Shown: positions 33,055 through 42,516, counted from the first letter of the stretch. The stretch: DNA of 64,000 nucleotides from CAVYXZ01 sp965223835 (GCA_965223835.1 CBDCXQ010000001.1:1240001-1304000); one strand, 5' to 3'. Numbers and translations: made by a program. The notes: generated by a model not told the origin, from the sequence alone.

Positions 33055-33549
33055 ATGGAGCATCTTTGGACACCCTGGCGTATGGCCTACATTCGTGGCG
33101 ATAAACAGCCGGTTATTGGCTGTGTCTTCTGCAATAAAGTGCAAGGCGACGACGCAGTTGAACATATTATCGCCCGATCACAATATGTTTATGTGACGCT
33201 CAATCGCTATCCCTACAACAACGGTCATCTGATGATCGTTCCCTACGAGCACGTCGATTCGCAGGAGGCGTTGTCTACCGCTGCGCTCACGGACCTGATG
33301 GTCTCGACCAATCGGGCATTAGCAACGTTACGCCAGCTTTATAATCCCCAGGCATTTAACCTGGGCGCGAATATCGGTGCAGCAGCGGGGGCGGGCATCG
33401 CCGAACATTATCACTTTCATATCGTGCCACGCTGGGCTGGTGACGCCAATTTTATGAGCACGGTCGGTTCCACTCGCGTGATCCCTGATACGCTGGATAA
33501 TACCTATCAGGAAATGAAGACGATCTGGAACGAGCTTTATGGCGAGTAA
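33055..33549 (+). CDS. HIT family nucleotide hydrolase/transferase
   Basis: A 164-residue histidine-triad protein. The triad is HYHFHIVPRW near residue 128-136 and the zinc-type CVFC motif lies near residue 25. MEHLWTPWRMAYI at the N-terminus and FNLGANIGAAAGAGIAEH are typical of the Ap4A-phosphorylase-like/FHIT-like bacterial group that cleaves dinucleoside polyphosphates or AMP-conjugates. A GTG at 33034 would add seven residues; the ATG at 33055 matches homologue starts better. The gene overlaps the thiolase gene by 11 bases, so translation may be coupled, although no metabolic link is evident. Confidence 0.88.
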   Translation: MEHLWTPWRMAYIRGDKQPVIGCVFCNKVQGDDAVEHIIARSQYVYVTLNRYPYNNGHLMIVPYEHVDSQEALSTAALTDLMVSTNRALATLRQLYNPQAFNLGANIGAAAGAGIAEHYHFHIVPRWAGDANFMSTVGSTRVIPDTLDNTYQEMKTIWNELYGE

Positions 33550-34732
33550 TAGTCAGACCGAAGCGGTGATCCTCGGCAGCGCGCGCACGCCACTGGGGAA
33601 ATTTCTCGGTGCGTTGGCTGATCTGAGCGCAGCGCAACTTGGTCAAATCGCAGTAGAGGCCGCCGTCGAACGCAGTGGTATTGATAGTAGCAATATCGAT
33701 GAAGTGATTATCGGCAATGTCGTCGGGGCGGGGGTGGGTCAGGCGTTGCCGCGCCAAATTAGCATCGCTGCTGGTATCCCCGACCATGTTGGCGGTTTGA
33801 CGATTAACAAAGTGTGCGGCAGCGGTCTGAAAAGTGTCATGCTGGCCGCAACCGCGATCAAGGCGGAACAGGGCAGTCTGTTTATTGCTGGCGGTACTGA
33901 GAGCATGAGCCGTGCGCCGTATCTAAATGACAGTCAGCGGCGGGGCAGCAAGTATGGTGATGTGAAATTGCGCGACTCGTTGACCGATGGCCTGTGGTGT
34001 ACGCTGTGTGATTGGGGCATGGGCAATGCGGCGGAATTTATCGGACGCCAGCTCGACATTAGCCGTGAGGCGATGGATGAATTTGCGTTGCGCAGTCATC
34101 AACTGGCGGCGCAGGCGACGACAGCAGGTAAGTTCCAGGCTGAAATTGCGCCGATCACCATCGAAGGAACCCAGATTGACCGGGACGAACCCATTCGCTA
34201 TGACACGTCGCTGGAAAAACTGGCCCAACTTAAACCGGCGTTTGAAGCGGCGGGGCAGGTTACGGCGGGTAACGCGCCGGGCCTGAACGATGGGGCGGCG
34301 GCGCTGGTTGTCAGCAGGCGAGCCTATGCCGACCAGCACGGTCACGAGCCGCTTGCGCGGATTGTCAGTTTTGGGCAGGCTGCGGTGGAACCGGCATGGC
34401 TGTTTTACGCGCCGGTTAAAGCCATCCCCATCGCGCTGGAACGGGCGGGCTGGTCGGTTGATGATGTAGACCTGTTCGAGATCAATGAAGCGTTTGCGGC
34501 GCAGGTGCTGGCGGATTTAAAAGGGCTAGAACGCGAAGGACATCCGATTCCGCTGGAAAAAGTCAATGTGCATGGCGGTGCCATCGCGCTGGGACATCCA
34601 GTCGGGGCCAGCGGCGCACGCATCCTCATCACACTCATTCACGCCCTGCAAGATCGCGGTCTCAAACGCGGCCTCGCAGCTCTGTGTCTGGGCGGTGCCG
34701 AAGCCGTTGCGCTCACAGTTGAATTGGAATGA
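33539..34732 (+). CDS. Acetyl-CoA C-acetyltransferase (thiolase)
   Basis: A 397-residue thiolase. The nucleophile is C93 in TINKVCGSGLKSV. The His of NEAFAAQ, the His of GGAIALGHPVGASGARI and the second Cys in LCLGGAEAV complete the active site; the last motif reads CLGGAEA in place of the common CxGGGxG. Length and motif spacing match biosynthetic or degradative thiolase II enzymes, which condense or cleave acetoacetyl-CoA in the cytosol. It starts inside the HIT gene. The spacing between GSRGSKYGDVKLRDS-type loop and the catalytic core looks normal. Whether it serves beta-oxidation or acetoacetyl-CoA synthesis cannot be told here. Confidence 0.93.
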   Translation: MASNSQTEAVILGSARTPLGKFLGALADLSAAQLGQIAVEAAVERSGIDSSNIDEVIIGNVVGAGVGQALPRQISIAAGIPDHVGGLTINKVCGSGLKSVMLAATAIKAEQGSLFIAGGTESMSRAPYLNDSQRRGSKYGDVKLRDSLTDGLWCTLCDWGMGNAAEFIGRQLDISREAMDEFALRSHQLAAQATTAGKFQAEIAPITIEGTQIDRDEPIRYDTSLEKLAQLKPAFEAAGQVTAGNAPGLNDGAAALVVSRRAYADQHGHEPLARIVSFGQAAVEPAWLFYAPVKAIPIALERAGWSVDDVDLFEINEAFAAQVLADLKGLEREGHPIPLEKVNVHGGAIALGHPVGASGARILITLIHALQDRGLKRGLAALCLGGAEAVALTVELE

Positions 34733-34834
34733 GCCTCAATTAATAGAATTCCTATTCCTTAAGCGACCGCGAATCGCATGACGCAGGGCAGTAACCGCGA
34801 CACCCAACCTTTAAAACACCATCTGGCAAACCAT

Positions 34835-34905
34835 ACGGGTGTCCCATTTTAGGGGAGAAGGTAACATGGATTCAGGACTGCGCCACACCAGGGGTTCAGG
34901 GTTCA
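34835..34905. repeat. Direct repeat, left copy, flanking the pentapeptide-repeat gene
   Basis: This stretch, with TCAGGACTGCGCCACAC and an adjacent GTCCCATTTT, is closely similar to 35553-35625. On the minus strand it looks like the upstream region of the pentapeptide gene placed a second time after it, ending in an ATG at 34835-34837 that reads only MVCQMVF before a stop. Confidence 0.7.
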
Positions 34906-35552
34906 TCTTTGTTAGTCCACCATATAGGGTCTTGGTAGAAGTTCGGATGGTTAGAATCTATAAAGCGATTCAGATCATAACCCGGCGTCCAGTTTGTGAA
35001 ATCGGGTAGTCTGGACTTTTCGTTAAATCTCGCATTTATTAGATTCGCTCTAGCGAGATTAGCTCCACTCAAGTCGGCTCCTTCCAGGTTAGCTCCACCT
35101 AATTTCGCCTCTTCTAGATTACTATTCCACAAGAATGCGTCGGCTAGATTTGCCCCCCACAATCTGGCTCCCTTAAGGTCGGCTTCCACCAGATACGCAC
35201 CGGCCAGCACCCCATCCTCGCCATATAGCCACCTCCGTGCCTGCAATTCACGTACAGCATTAAGCGCCGTTGCATTATCTGGACTCCCGGCGTCCCGAAC
35301 CAGCCTGGCCTGTAGCTCACGCTCCTCGCGCTGGCGGTCGCGGGTACGGTTCAATTGGTCGATCAGGAACACGGTAAAGAGGATGCCGAGCGTCTCCGGC
35401 CAGATGCCGTCGATGAACCAGCCGGTGGGGGAGTCGCCGAGTTGGATCGGTAAGCCGATGATGAGGCCGACCGCCAACCCCGGCAGGAACCAGAGCCAAC
35501 GGTGATCGTGCCAGATCTTATCGATTTGTTGCTGACGAGTCTCTTGTGCCAT
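34896..35552 (-). CDS. Membrane protein with C-terminal pentapeptide repeats
   Basis: A 218-residue protein. Two membrane helices lie at about residues 19-37 (WLWFLPGLAVGLIIGLPI) and 47-65 (IWPETLGILFTVFLIDQL), then a charged coiled stretch (NRTRDRQREERELQARL). Residues about 115-180 are pentapeptide repeats of the A(D/N)Lxx type: ADLKGARLWGANLADAFLWNSNLEEAKLGGANLEGADLSGANLARANL. These fold as a right-handed beta-helix. Such proteins are abundant in Chloroflexota, with no assigned role. GGGAG is 7 bases before the ATG. A direct repeat precedes the gene and overlaps its last codons. Confidence 0.8.
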   Translation of the reverse strand: MAQETRQQQIDKIWHDHRWLWFLPGLAVGLIIGLPIQLGDSPTGWFIDGIWPETLGILFTVFLIDQLNRTRDRQREERELQARLVRDAGSPDNATALNAVRELQARRWLYGEDGVLAGAYLVEADLKGARLWGANLADAFLWNSNLEEAKLGGANLEGADLSGANLARANLINARFNEKSRLPDFTNWTPGYDLNRFIDSNHPNFYQDPIWWTNKDEP

Positions 35553-35625
35553 GCCGGGTCTCCCATTTTTGGGGGGAGGGTAGCACGGAATCAGGACTGC
35601 GCCACACTATTGTCTGGGGGTTCAA
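35553..35625. repeat. Direct repeat, right copy, flanking the pentapeptide-repeat gene
   Basis: It contains CCCATTTTTGGGG, TCAGGACTGCGCCACAC and GGGGTTCA in the same order as the left copy, with small indels. On the minus strand it carries the Shine-Dalgarno and the 5' leader of the gene. Confidence 0.7.
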
Positions 35626-35705
35626 GGGCAAGAATCTATTATATCGGACCCGTTCCCGATGTTTATTGACCTATAGAATAAGTAGTCGCACTTGCAAGCA
35701 CGCAA

Positions 35706-37538
35706 CTAATCCCCGGCGACTTCACCCGCGAAGCGTTCTTTAGCCGTCTCGATATAACTCAGCGATTGGTGCCGGAAGTAAGTGTTGTAAAGCTCGGCGT
35801 AGTGGCCGTCTTGCTCCATCAGCAATTCGTGACTGCCTGCTTCAATAATTTCACCTTCGCGCAGTACGATAATGCGATCAGCGCTGCGCACCGTGCTCAG
35901 GCGATGGGCGATCAGGATTGAACTGGAACGCGAGAGAATCAGTTCTAACGCCTCTTGAATCTGGGTCTCGGTGAAGGGGTCAATGCTGGCGGTGGCTTCG
36001 TCCAGGATGAAGATGGCGGGTTTTTGCAACAACACGCGCAGCAAACTGACGAGTTGGCGCTGGCCCATGCTGAGGCGTGCGCCGCGTTCACCCACGTCGC
36101 TGTCAAGGCCATCGGGCAGCGTATCCAACCACTCGCCTTTGCCGATGCTGTAGGCGATTTCCTCGATCTCGGCATCGGTCGCCCCCGGCTTGCTATAGCG
36201 GATATTATCTCGGATGGTGCCGCTGAACAGAAACGGCGCTTGGGGCACAATCCCCAGCTTGCGTCGATAGGCTTGCAGGTCCACACTGCGAATATCCCGA
36301 CCATCAACCCGGATTTGCCCGCCCTGGAACTCATAAAAGCGGGTAATGAGTTTGGCGATGGTGCTTTTGCCCGCTCCCGTGTGTCCGACGAAGGCCACGC
36401 TCTCGCCCGGTTGGATTTCCAGATCGAAATTTTTCAGCACCGGTTCTCCAGCGACATATTCAAACGTCACGTCATCGAATTCTATATGCCCAGATAATGA
36501 TTCAACCGGCTGCTGATCTTGCTGGATAATGGTGTTATCGGCGTCAATCAAGGCAAAAATGCGCTCGGTGGCGCTGAGACCCTGCTGGAACTGGCTCCAG
36601 AAGGCGGCGACATTGGTGAATGGAAACCAGAAGCGATCAACGCCCTGGACAAACAAGAACCAGACCCGGGCTGAGATCACGGTTGAGACGACAAATGTTG
36701 CGCCAATATAGACCACAATGGCGACGGCGATGCCGGAAAGGGTAGTTAGCACGGGGAAAATCATAGCAAGGATCAGGCCGCGCTGGATGTTGATTTTGTA
36801 TGATTGTTTATTCACCGCCTGGAATTCGCTGAAGATCATCGCTTCTTTGCGAAAGTTCTTGGCAACGCTGATGCCTGATACGCTCTCCTGGATGGTTTCA
36901 TTCACAATCGCTAGCTGGCGTGACGCTTGTCGGGTAACGGTTCGGGCAATGCGTCGGAAGCTCAAGGCGGCCAGCACGACAATCGGCGTTGTACCCAGCA
37001 GGAGTATCGTCAGCGGGACGGAACGATCAAGCATAATGGCAACCAGGATAAACACCTGCAACAGGCGGGCGATAATATCACTGCTTACCAGCACAATATC
37101 CCCGAATTCCTGGGTATCGCTGGTGATACGACTGACGATTTTGCCGGTGTTATTCTCGTCGTAAAACGCCAGGTCACGCTCAACTGCGGCGGCGAAGGCA
37201 TCGTTTCGCATCTGAGCGATGACATTGCCGATCACATGCGTGAGTAAGCGTCGCCGCAACCAGTTGGTGATGTATTCCAGAAAAGCCGCCACAAACAGGG
37301 CACCCAGCACCAGTTGAATAGTGCTCGACCCTTCAACGGTCTCTAATGCGCCAACGCCTTCGGCAATGAAGAGCGGTTGCAGCGCCAGCATTACCGCCAG
37401 CACGGTAAAGGCCAACACGATGATGATGACCTGGCGTTTGTACGCCGCAAAGTAGCTGAATATGCGCCGAAATAAATAGGCGTCAGTGTACTGGCGATCG
37501 TACTTGTCGGCCTCCAGACCGGACATGATGGCGACCAT
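35706..37538 (-). CDS. Heterodimeric ABC exporter subunit (catalytic Walker B, odd signature)
   Basis: A 610-residue half-transporter: six membrane helices in residues about 30-330, then an ATPase domain. Walker A is GHTGAGKST (near residue 385), the signature is LSMGQRQLV rather than LSGGQ, and Walker B is FILDEATASID with the catalytic Glu. The H-loop is IAHRLST. It starts 4 bases after the other ABC gene in transcription order, with AAGGA 8 bases before the ATG. The deviating LSMGQ matches the degenerate Asp in the partner's Walker B, as in BmrCD-like or TM287/288-like heterodimers. Lipid or drug export across the cytoplasmic membrane is likely; the substrate is unknown. Confidence 0.92.
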   Translation of the reverse strand: MVAIMSGLEADKYDRQYTDAYLFRRIFSYFAAYKRQVIIIVLAFTVLAVMLALQPLFIAEGVGALETVEGSSTIQLVLGALFVAAFLEYITNWLRRRLLTHVIGNVIAQMRNDAFAAAVERDLAFYDENNTGKIVSRITSDTQEFGDIVLVSSDIIARLLQVFILVAIMLDRSVPLTILLLGTTPIVVLAALSFRRIARTVTRQASRQLAIVNETIQESVSGISVAKNFRKEAMIFSEFQAVNKQSYKINIQRGLILAMIFPVLTTLSGIAVAIVVYIGATFVVSTVISARVWFLFVQGVDRFWFPFTNVAAFWSQFQQGLSATERIFALIDADNTIIQQDQQPVESLSGHIEFDDVTFEYVAGEPVLKNFDLEIQPGESVAFVGHTGAGKSTIAKLITRFYEFQGGQIRVDGRDIRSVDLQAYRRKLGIVPQAPFLFSGTIRDNIRYSKPGATDAEIEEIAYSIGKGEWLDTLPDGLDSDVGERGARLSMGQRQLVSLLRVLLQKPAIFILDEATASIDPFTETQIQEALELILSRSSSILIAHRLSTVRSADRIIVLREGEIIEAGSHELLMEQDGHYAELYNTYFRHQSLSYIETAKERFAGEVAGD

Positions 37539-37542
37539 GAGG

Positions 37543-39312
37543 TTATTCCTTTACGGCTGGCATTTCGTAACGGGCAAAAATTCGACGATATGATTCCGAT
37601 GTCTGCAGCAAATCTTCATGACTGCCCTGCGCGACAACGGTCCCTTTGCGCAGCACGATGATATGATCGGCCCAGCGAATTTGTGACAAACGGTGCGTAA
37701 TCAATATCGTCGTGCGGCCTTGCGATGCGGTCCAGATCGCCTGTTGAATCAAGTCTTCAGTCGCGCTGTCAATCGCGCTGGTGCTATCGTCCAAAATCAA
37801 TATGGGTGGCTCGGTAACAAAGGCACGGGCCAAGGCCACCCGTTGGCGTTGTCCGCCGCTGAGGGTCACACCGCGCTGGCCGATTTTTGTCTTGTAACCG
37901 TCGGGAAATGACTGAATAAAATCGTGCGCCTGGGCCTTGCGGGCAGCGTCTTCAATTTGCGCTTGTGGGACTTCCGCTTTGCCAAAACCAATATTCTCGG
38001 CCAGGGTGCGGCTGAACAGGAAGATGTCCTGCTCAATAATGCTGATCTGCGACCGCAGGCCTGCCAGTGACCAATTACGCACATCAACGCCATCGATCAG
38101 AATCCGGCCCATATTCACGTCGTAAATACGATTAATCAACTTCGTGATCGTGGTTTTACCAGCACCCGTCTGACCGACAATGGCAACCGTTTGTCCCGGC
38201 CTGATCGTGAACGAAACATCATGCAGGATTTCCTTGTCGCCATAGCCAAAATGGACATTTTCAAATGTGATCTCGCCTTTGATGGGAGCGTCATTGCCGG
38301 CGGCGTTTTGATCAAGCGCCGTTTCGGTGTTGATCACACTCAGAATGCGGGCGGCGCTGGCATAACCTAATGCGATGCGGGGTAATGTGAACAACGACGC
38401 AAACACCGGGAACTGAAACAAAAATAAGATGCCCATATAGGCCACAATATCGCCGGTATCAATCCACCCCAGGCCAAACACGTAGAGGGCATGAAAAAGA
38501 CCGGCAAAAATCGTGAGTGGATATAGCAGGTTCGACCAATAGCGGGCTTCGAGTTCACCCTGTTCAATAAAGCGGTCGCGCACCGCATCCACCAATCCAG
38601 CGACATGCTCGATTTCTTGATCTTCCTGGGCAGCCCCTTTGACGACTTGCAAGCCATCAAGCGATTCCGCCAACCGCGCATTCATCCGGCCAAAGCTAGC
38701 CCGCACGCCCTTCGCGATTGGGTGTAGTTTGCGTACAAAACGAACCTGGATGAAGATCTGAATCACAACAAAAAAAATGGGGACGATCAGTAGGACGGGG
38801 TGGATGGCTGGTGCGGCCAACAGGGGCATAATCATGAACATGGATGAACCAAAGAGAATATTCACACCGGTATTCATCATCAAATTGAGTTCGATCACAT
38901 CATTCGTAACCCGCGCCATCGTCTCACCGATGGGTTGCAGGTCATGGAAGGCCATGCTTTTACCCAGCAGGCTGGCATACAACTCTTCACGAACGTCCCG
39001 TTCGATTCGTTGCCCATACACCTGGGCGGTAAAATTGCGCGTAAACTGGACCAGTGCCCGCACCAGGGCCACGCCGACGATGCCCAGACAGATCGCCAGT
39101 ACCCGTTCTAGATTATTATTTTCATTGATGATGGCATCAAATGCCTCACCGATCAGGTACGCAATGACCGCCGCGAACCCGGCGTTGAAAAAGGCCCCCA
39201 GCACCATAAAAATGCCGACATACCAGTGCCGGACAATGTGCGACATAATAAAGCGTAATGGGTTGCGGTGGTTACTTGTAAATGAATGTTGCGCAGCAAA
39301 TTCAACTGCCAT
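37543..39312 (-). CDS. Heterodimeric ABC exporter subunit (degenerate Walker B, canonical signature)
   Basis: A 589-residue half-transporter with six membrane helices (about 20-310) and an ATPase domain. Walker A is GQTGAGKTT (near residue 378), the signature LSGGQRQRV is canonical, and Walker B reads ILILDDSTSAID, with Asp in place of the catalytic Glu. The H-loop is ITHRLSQ. Its site therefore cannot hydrolyse ATP well, while its LSGGQ completes the active site of the downstream partner. AGGA lies 6 bases before the ATG. The two genes form one operon with the pentapeptide gene about 150 bases further on. Confidence 0.92.
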   Translation of the reverse strand: MAVEFAAQHSFTSNHRNPLRFIMSHIVRHWYVGIFMVLGAFFNAGFAAVIAYLIGEAFDAIINENNNLERVLAICLGIVGVALVRALVQFTRNFTAQVYGQRIERDVREELYASLLGKSMAFHDLQPIGETMARVTNDVIELNLMMNTGVNILFGSSMFMIMPLLAAPAIHPVLLIVPIFFVVIQIFIQVRFVRKLHPIAKGVRASFGRMNARLAESLDGLQVVKGAAQEDQEIEHVAGLVDAVRDRFIEQGELEARYWSNLLYPLTIFAGLFHALYVFGLGWIDTGDIVAYMGILFLFQFPVFASLFTLPRIALGYASAARILSVINTETALDQNAAGNDAPIKGEITFENVHFGYGDKEILHDVSFTIRPGQTVAIVGQTGAGKTTITKLINRIYDVNMGRILIDGVDVRNWSLAGLRSQISIIEQDIFLFSRTLAENIGFGKAEVPQAQIEDAARKAQAHDFIQSFPDGYKTKIGQRGVTLSGGQRQRVALARAFVTEPPILILDDSTSAIDSATEDLIQQAIWTASQGRTTILITHRLSQIRWADHIIVLRKGTVVAQGSHEDLLQTSESYRRIFARYEMPAVKE

Positions 39313-39419
39313 AAAGCTTCCTGAGATTCATCAACCTGAATATGAAATATGTTACCTGACAATCATCAACCCAATTAAAGCCAATTTGGGGCAGCGACTC
39401 AGATTAGCTTAACATCCGT

Positions 39420-41249
39420 TTAAGGAATAACGATAGTTTCCATGGTGAGCTGGTCCTGCCCATTGGGTAATAACAGGCGCGTATTATCCCAGGATTGATA
39501 GACCAGCACCGCCAGTTGATAGTCGCCTGCTGGCAATTCTAGTGGGAGTTGTAGTCGGCGGTCGTCAATGTAGATTTTGCCCGTTTCCATCTGCGAGGTC
39601 TGGATTAATTGCCCGGTGTAATAATCGTGGAGAGCACCGTCATTTTGGGCGACCAGCACTCCCTGTGCATCAAACAGATGCAGGCCAATTGAATAATCCA
39701 GCGGGATGGCTGCGGTGACGGTCCACCACAAGCGTGTGACAATGGATTCTGGGCTGACTTCATCAACATCCAGGCCCCAAAAGGCCAGACTATCACCGAA
39801 ATATTGGGGTTCGTTGGTGGGCCGCGCTTCCATAAGTTGCAGCAGATAACACCAGTCGCGATTGCAATCGCCAATCACACGCTGTAAGGGGTGTGTTGCC
39901 TCAAGTTGTTCAAACCGCATACGGGTGCTGTCCGTCCACCATTCACTATCGGTGACGTACCAGACTCGGTGTGCTGACTGCGCCGCTGCCAGATCCGATA
40001 CCCGGCGCGACGATAGCTCAGGATCAAGATAGCGGCGAATTTGGGCGCGAACAAAACCATCGTTCAAGCCACCACGATCGAAAAATAGCACGTCATCAGG
40101 TTGAGCGGCTGAAGAAATCTGGCGGTACAGATCACGAAATGGGATGCGGTCGTTGGGTAAATGGTCGGGCAGCAACAACAGACTCGCAGCGGTCACACCT
40201 AGCAGTGCCAGCCAGCGGGCGACATTTGGCAATCGCCCCAGCGCCGCACCCAGCGCCAACGCCAAGCCGATGACTAGATAGACCACATAACGTGGTAGGT
40301 AAACGGCCAGCCATTGGTTCAGAGTCATCGACAACGCCGGCACTAATAGTGCCCACGCCAGCACCAACCAGTAATTCCCACGCCGCCACCAATAAAGCAA
40401 GCCAATCAGCAGGATGCCCACATAGAGCCATACCAGCCCATTGGTCGCCACCGCTGCCAATTCCTTGACCGCGCTGATTGAAGTGGGGATCGTGGTCGCG
40501 CCGCTGCCAAACAGTCCGCGTTCATTGCCGCCCGCCGTGTCCGATGCTCTCAAGTGTACGATTTGATGCGCGGCTGCCGGGAACCAGGGCAGCCACAGCG
40601 CCCCGGCCAACAATGTCACACCCAACGCCTGTCGTAAGTGTTGCAATCGGTGCCGGTCTAAAATAAGCCAGTAAATGAACCAGCAAATCACCTGAACCAG
40701 AATCAGCACAAACAGAAAATAATGGACATAGAGCAGCACCGGAATGGTGAGCGCATAAAAAACGGCTGAACGCCAGGTGTGTTGTGTGAGCCAGCGCTGG
40801 AACGTCCACATTGAGGTCGTTGCCAGTAACATATTGAGACCATAGGGGCGTATTTCGAGCGCATGAATATAAAAGAAGGCATTCGCCCCCAACAACGTCA
40901 CCGCAAACAAGCCATAACGCGATTTGCCGAACCACTTGCGTCCAACCTGATACACCAGCGCCAGCGTGAGCATACTCAGCAAAATGGTATAGACACGGGC
41001 GACGAATTCGCTATCGCCGGCAAGTTGCCGCCACAGCCAGAACGATGAAAACCACAACGGCGGATGCACATCCTGTTCCGCTAGAAATTGCACCAGTCCC
41101 GGTAAACTGCGATTGGTGAAGTCATACACCAGATTTTCATCCGGGCGCATATGCGTGGCATGAATACCATTCACCAGCGAGATGGTGATAAGAAAGATCA
41201 GCAGCAGACCAGCTTGCCAGAATATAGGTTTATGGGGCGTGGGTGACAT
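39420..41249 (-). CDS. GT39-like membrane glycosyltransferase with C-terminal beta domain
   Basis: A protein of about 609 residues and some 11 membrane helices. The first large loop has the family's acidic motif and substrate loop: THMRPDENLVYDFTNRSLPGLVQF followed by QDVHPPLWFSSFWLW. FVARVYTILLSMLTLALVYQVGRKWFG is the conserved second helix region. After residue about 370 the chain is extracytoplasmic, and residues about 480-608 form the beta-sandwich-like domain also seen in the 15644 and 18040 products (LELPAGDYQLAVLVYQSWDN). A TTG at 41267 would add six residues; the ATG at 41247-41249 is preferred. Donor and acceptor unknown. Confidence 0.75.
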   Translation of the reverse strand: MSPTPHKPIFWQAGLLLIFLITISLVNGIHATHMRPDENLVYDFTNRSLPGLVQFLAEQDVHPPLWFSSFWLWRQLAGDSEFVARVYTILLSMLTLALVYQVGRKWFGKSRYGLFAVTLLGANAFFYIHALEIRPYGLNMLLATTSMWTFQRWLTQHTWRSAVFYALTIPVLLYVHYFLFVLILVQVICWFIYWLILDRHRLQHLRQALGVTLLAGALWLPWFPAAAHQIVHLRASDTAGGNERGLFGSGATTIPTSISAVKELAAVATNGLVWLYVGILLIGLLYWWRRGNYWLVLAWALLVPALSMTLNQWLAVYLPRYVVYLVIGLALALGAALGRLPNVARWLALLGVTAASLLLLPDHLPNDRIPFRDLYRQISSAAQPDDVLFFDRGGLNDGFVRAQIRRYLDPELSSRRVSDLAAAQSAHRVWYVTDSEWWTDSTRMRFEQLEATHPLQRVIGDCNRDWCYLLQLMEARPTNEPQYFGDSLAFWGLDVDEVSPESIVTRLWWTVTAAIPLDYSIGLHLFDAQGVLVAQNDGALHDYYTGQLIQTSQMETGKIYIDDRRLQLPLELPAGDYQLAVLVYQSWDNTRLLLPNGQDQLTMETIVIP

Positions 41250-41431
41250 CACAAGTGGCTTTATCAATGGCTATTCCGCCAGAGGATTTAAGCAGACTTG
41301 CGCCGGGCATGCAAGTTGGAATAGCGCTGCGCTTGTGCCAGCAGTCTCGTTTAGCTGCCTTTAGTGTAGGGTTTGCCCCGCAGCACCCTATATTTTTGTC
41401 GATACACTCTACCAGCTTCATGCTGTCTTTG

Positions 41432-41440
41432 TGCTATAAT
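41432..41440 (+). promoter_or_regulatory. Extended -10 promoter of the 41.5-61.8 kb run
   Basis: TGCTATAAT is a perfect extended -10 (TGn plus TATAAT) with no good -35. It lies 38 bases before the TTG start of the YbhN-type gene and is the only strong promoter I see at the head of the following long run of genes. Confidence 0.6.
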
Positions 41441-41478
41441 GGCGCTTTACAGTTTTAAACAGATGTGGGTTTAAGCCC

Positions 41479-42516
41479 TTGAAGCATTGGCGGATTGGAT
41501 TGCTGGGAATTGTGGTCAGTTTCCTGGCAATCTATTTTATTGTTTCACAGTTGGATTTAGCGCGTTTGGGCACGGCGCTGACGACTGCCCGCTATGAGTT
41601 TATCTTGCCTGCCGCCGGGTTGTTGCTGGTGGGAATGTTCACACGGGCGCGACGCTGGCAGGTGTTGCTGGGCGGAGCCTTACCCTTCAAACGGGCGTTT
41701 AGCATCACCAATGTTTCTTACCTGGTAAACGGCTTGTTGCCATTGCGCATTGGCGAAGTCGCGCGGGTTGTGTTGGCGCATCGGGTGCAACCCCCGGTCC
41801 CGGTATTAAAGTCGGCCAGCTCGATCATTGTTGAACGGTTGTTAGATTTACTGGCAGTGTTCGTGTTGCTGGGCTTTGCGCTGACGACGAATCCGAATTT
41901 GCCGGCTGACTATCGGGCAGCGGCTTCGGTGACGATTCCGTTGTTACTGCTGGGCTTTGGCACACTCATCATCCTGGCAAGTCAGCGTACTCGTGTCCAC
42001 CAGGTTTTAGGCGTCGTAACCCGCCTCTTTCCCTGGTTTGGTCAACTAAACCTCACCGATTGGGCGGATCATTTTCTGGATGGCTTATTACCGCTGACAC
42101 AACCACGATTGTTGGTGCGTGCTTTCTTCTGGACGGCGCTAAGCTGGGGTTTTTCGTTGGCAGCCGGGTATATTGTGATGTTTGCCTTCTTTGATAATGC
42201 CAGTTGGTCGGCAACCGCGTTGTATATTGCGGCAGCGGCGTTTGTGATCGCGGTGCCGGCGGTACCGGGCAATATTGGTACGTACCAGTTGGCGATTATT
42301 CTGGCATTACAGGCCAGCGGTTATGATGAACCCGTCGTTGACTATGTTCAGGTAGTCTCGTTTGCGGTGGTGGTCCATGCGCTCAATCTGGTGTTGTATG
42401 CCGTTATGGGGACGCTGGGATTTATGCAGGAAAGCATCACATTAGGCCAGTTGACCACTGAAGTTTTGCAGCAACGCACGAATCAGGATCGGTATGAACG
42501 GACACAAGCCCGATAA
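41479..42516 (+). CDS. YbhN/AglD-type lysylphosphatidylglycerol synthase TM region (UPF0104) protein
   Basis: A 345-residue membrane protein with about eight helices. NVSYLVNGLLPLRIGEVARVVLAHRV (near residue 75) and SSIIVERLLDLLAVFVLLG are the family's signature, shared with the flippase-like half of MprF and with archaeal AglD. A second half has AVPAVPGNIGTYQLAIILALQASGY. These proteins are thought to move or handle polyprenyl- or lipid-linked intermediates; some are annotated as glycosyltransferase 2 partners. The start is TTG. It heads a run in which the next gene overlaps by 23 bases, pointing to glycan or glycolipid assembly. Confidence 0.85.
   Translation: MKHWRIGLLGIVVSFLAIYFIVSQLDLARLGTALTTARYEFILPAAGLLLVGMFTRARRWQVLLGGALPFKRAFSITNVSYLVNGLLPLRIGEVARVVLAHRVQPPVPVLKSASSIIVERLLDLLAVFVLLGFALTTNPNLPADYRAAASVTIPLLLLGFGTLIILASQRTRVHQVLGVVTRLFPWFGQLNLTDWADHFLDGLLPLTQPRLLVRAFFWTALSWGFSLAAGYIVMFAFFDNASWSATALYIAAAAFVIAVPAVPGNIGTYQLAIILALQASGYDEPVVDYVQVVSFAVVVHALNLVLYAVMGTLGFMQESITLGQLTTEVLQQRTNQDRYERTQAR

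Noticed and set aside
34835..35625. Insertion sequence carrying the pentapeptide gene
   Set aside because: The flanking repeats are direct with no terminal inverted repeats, and no transposase is present.
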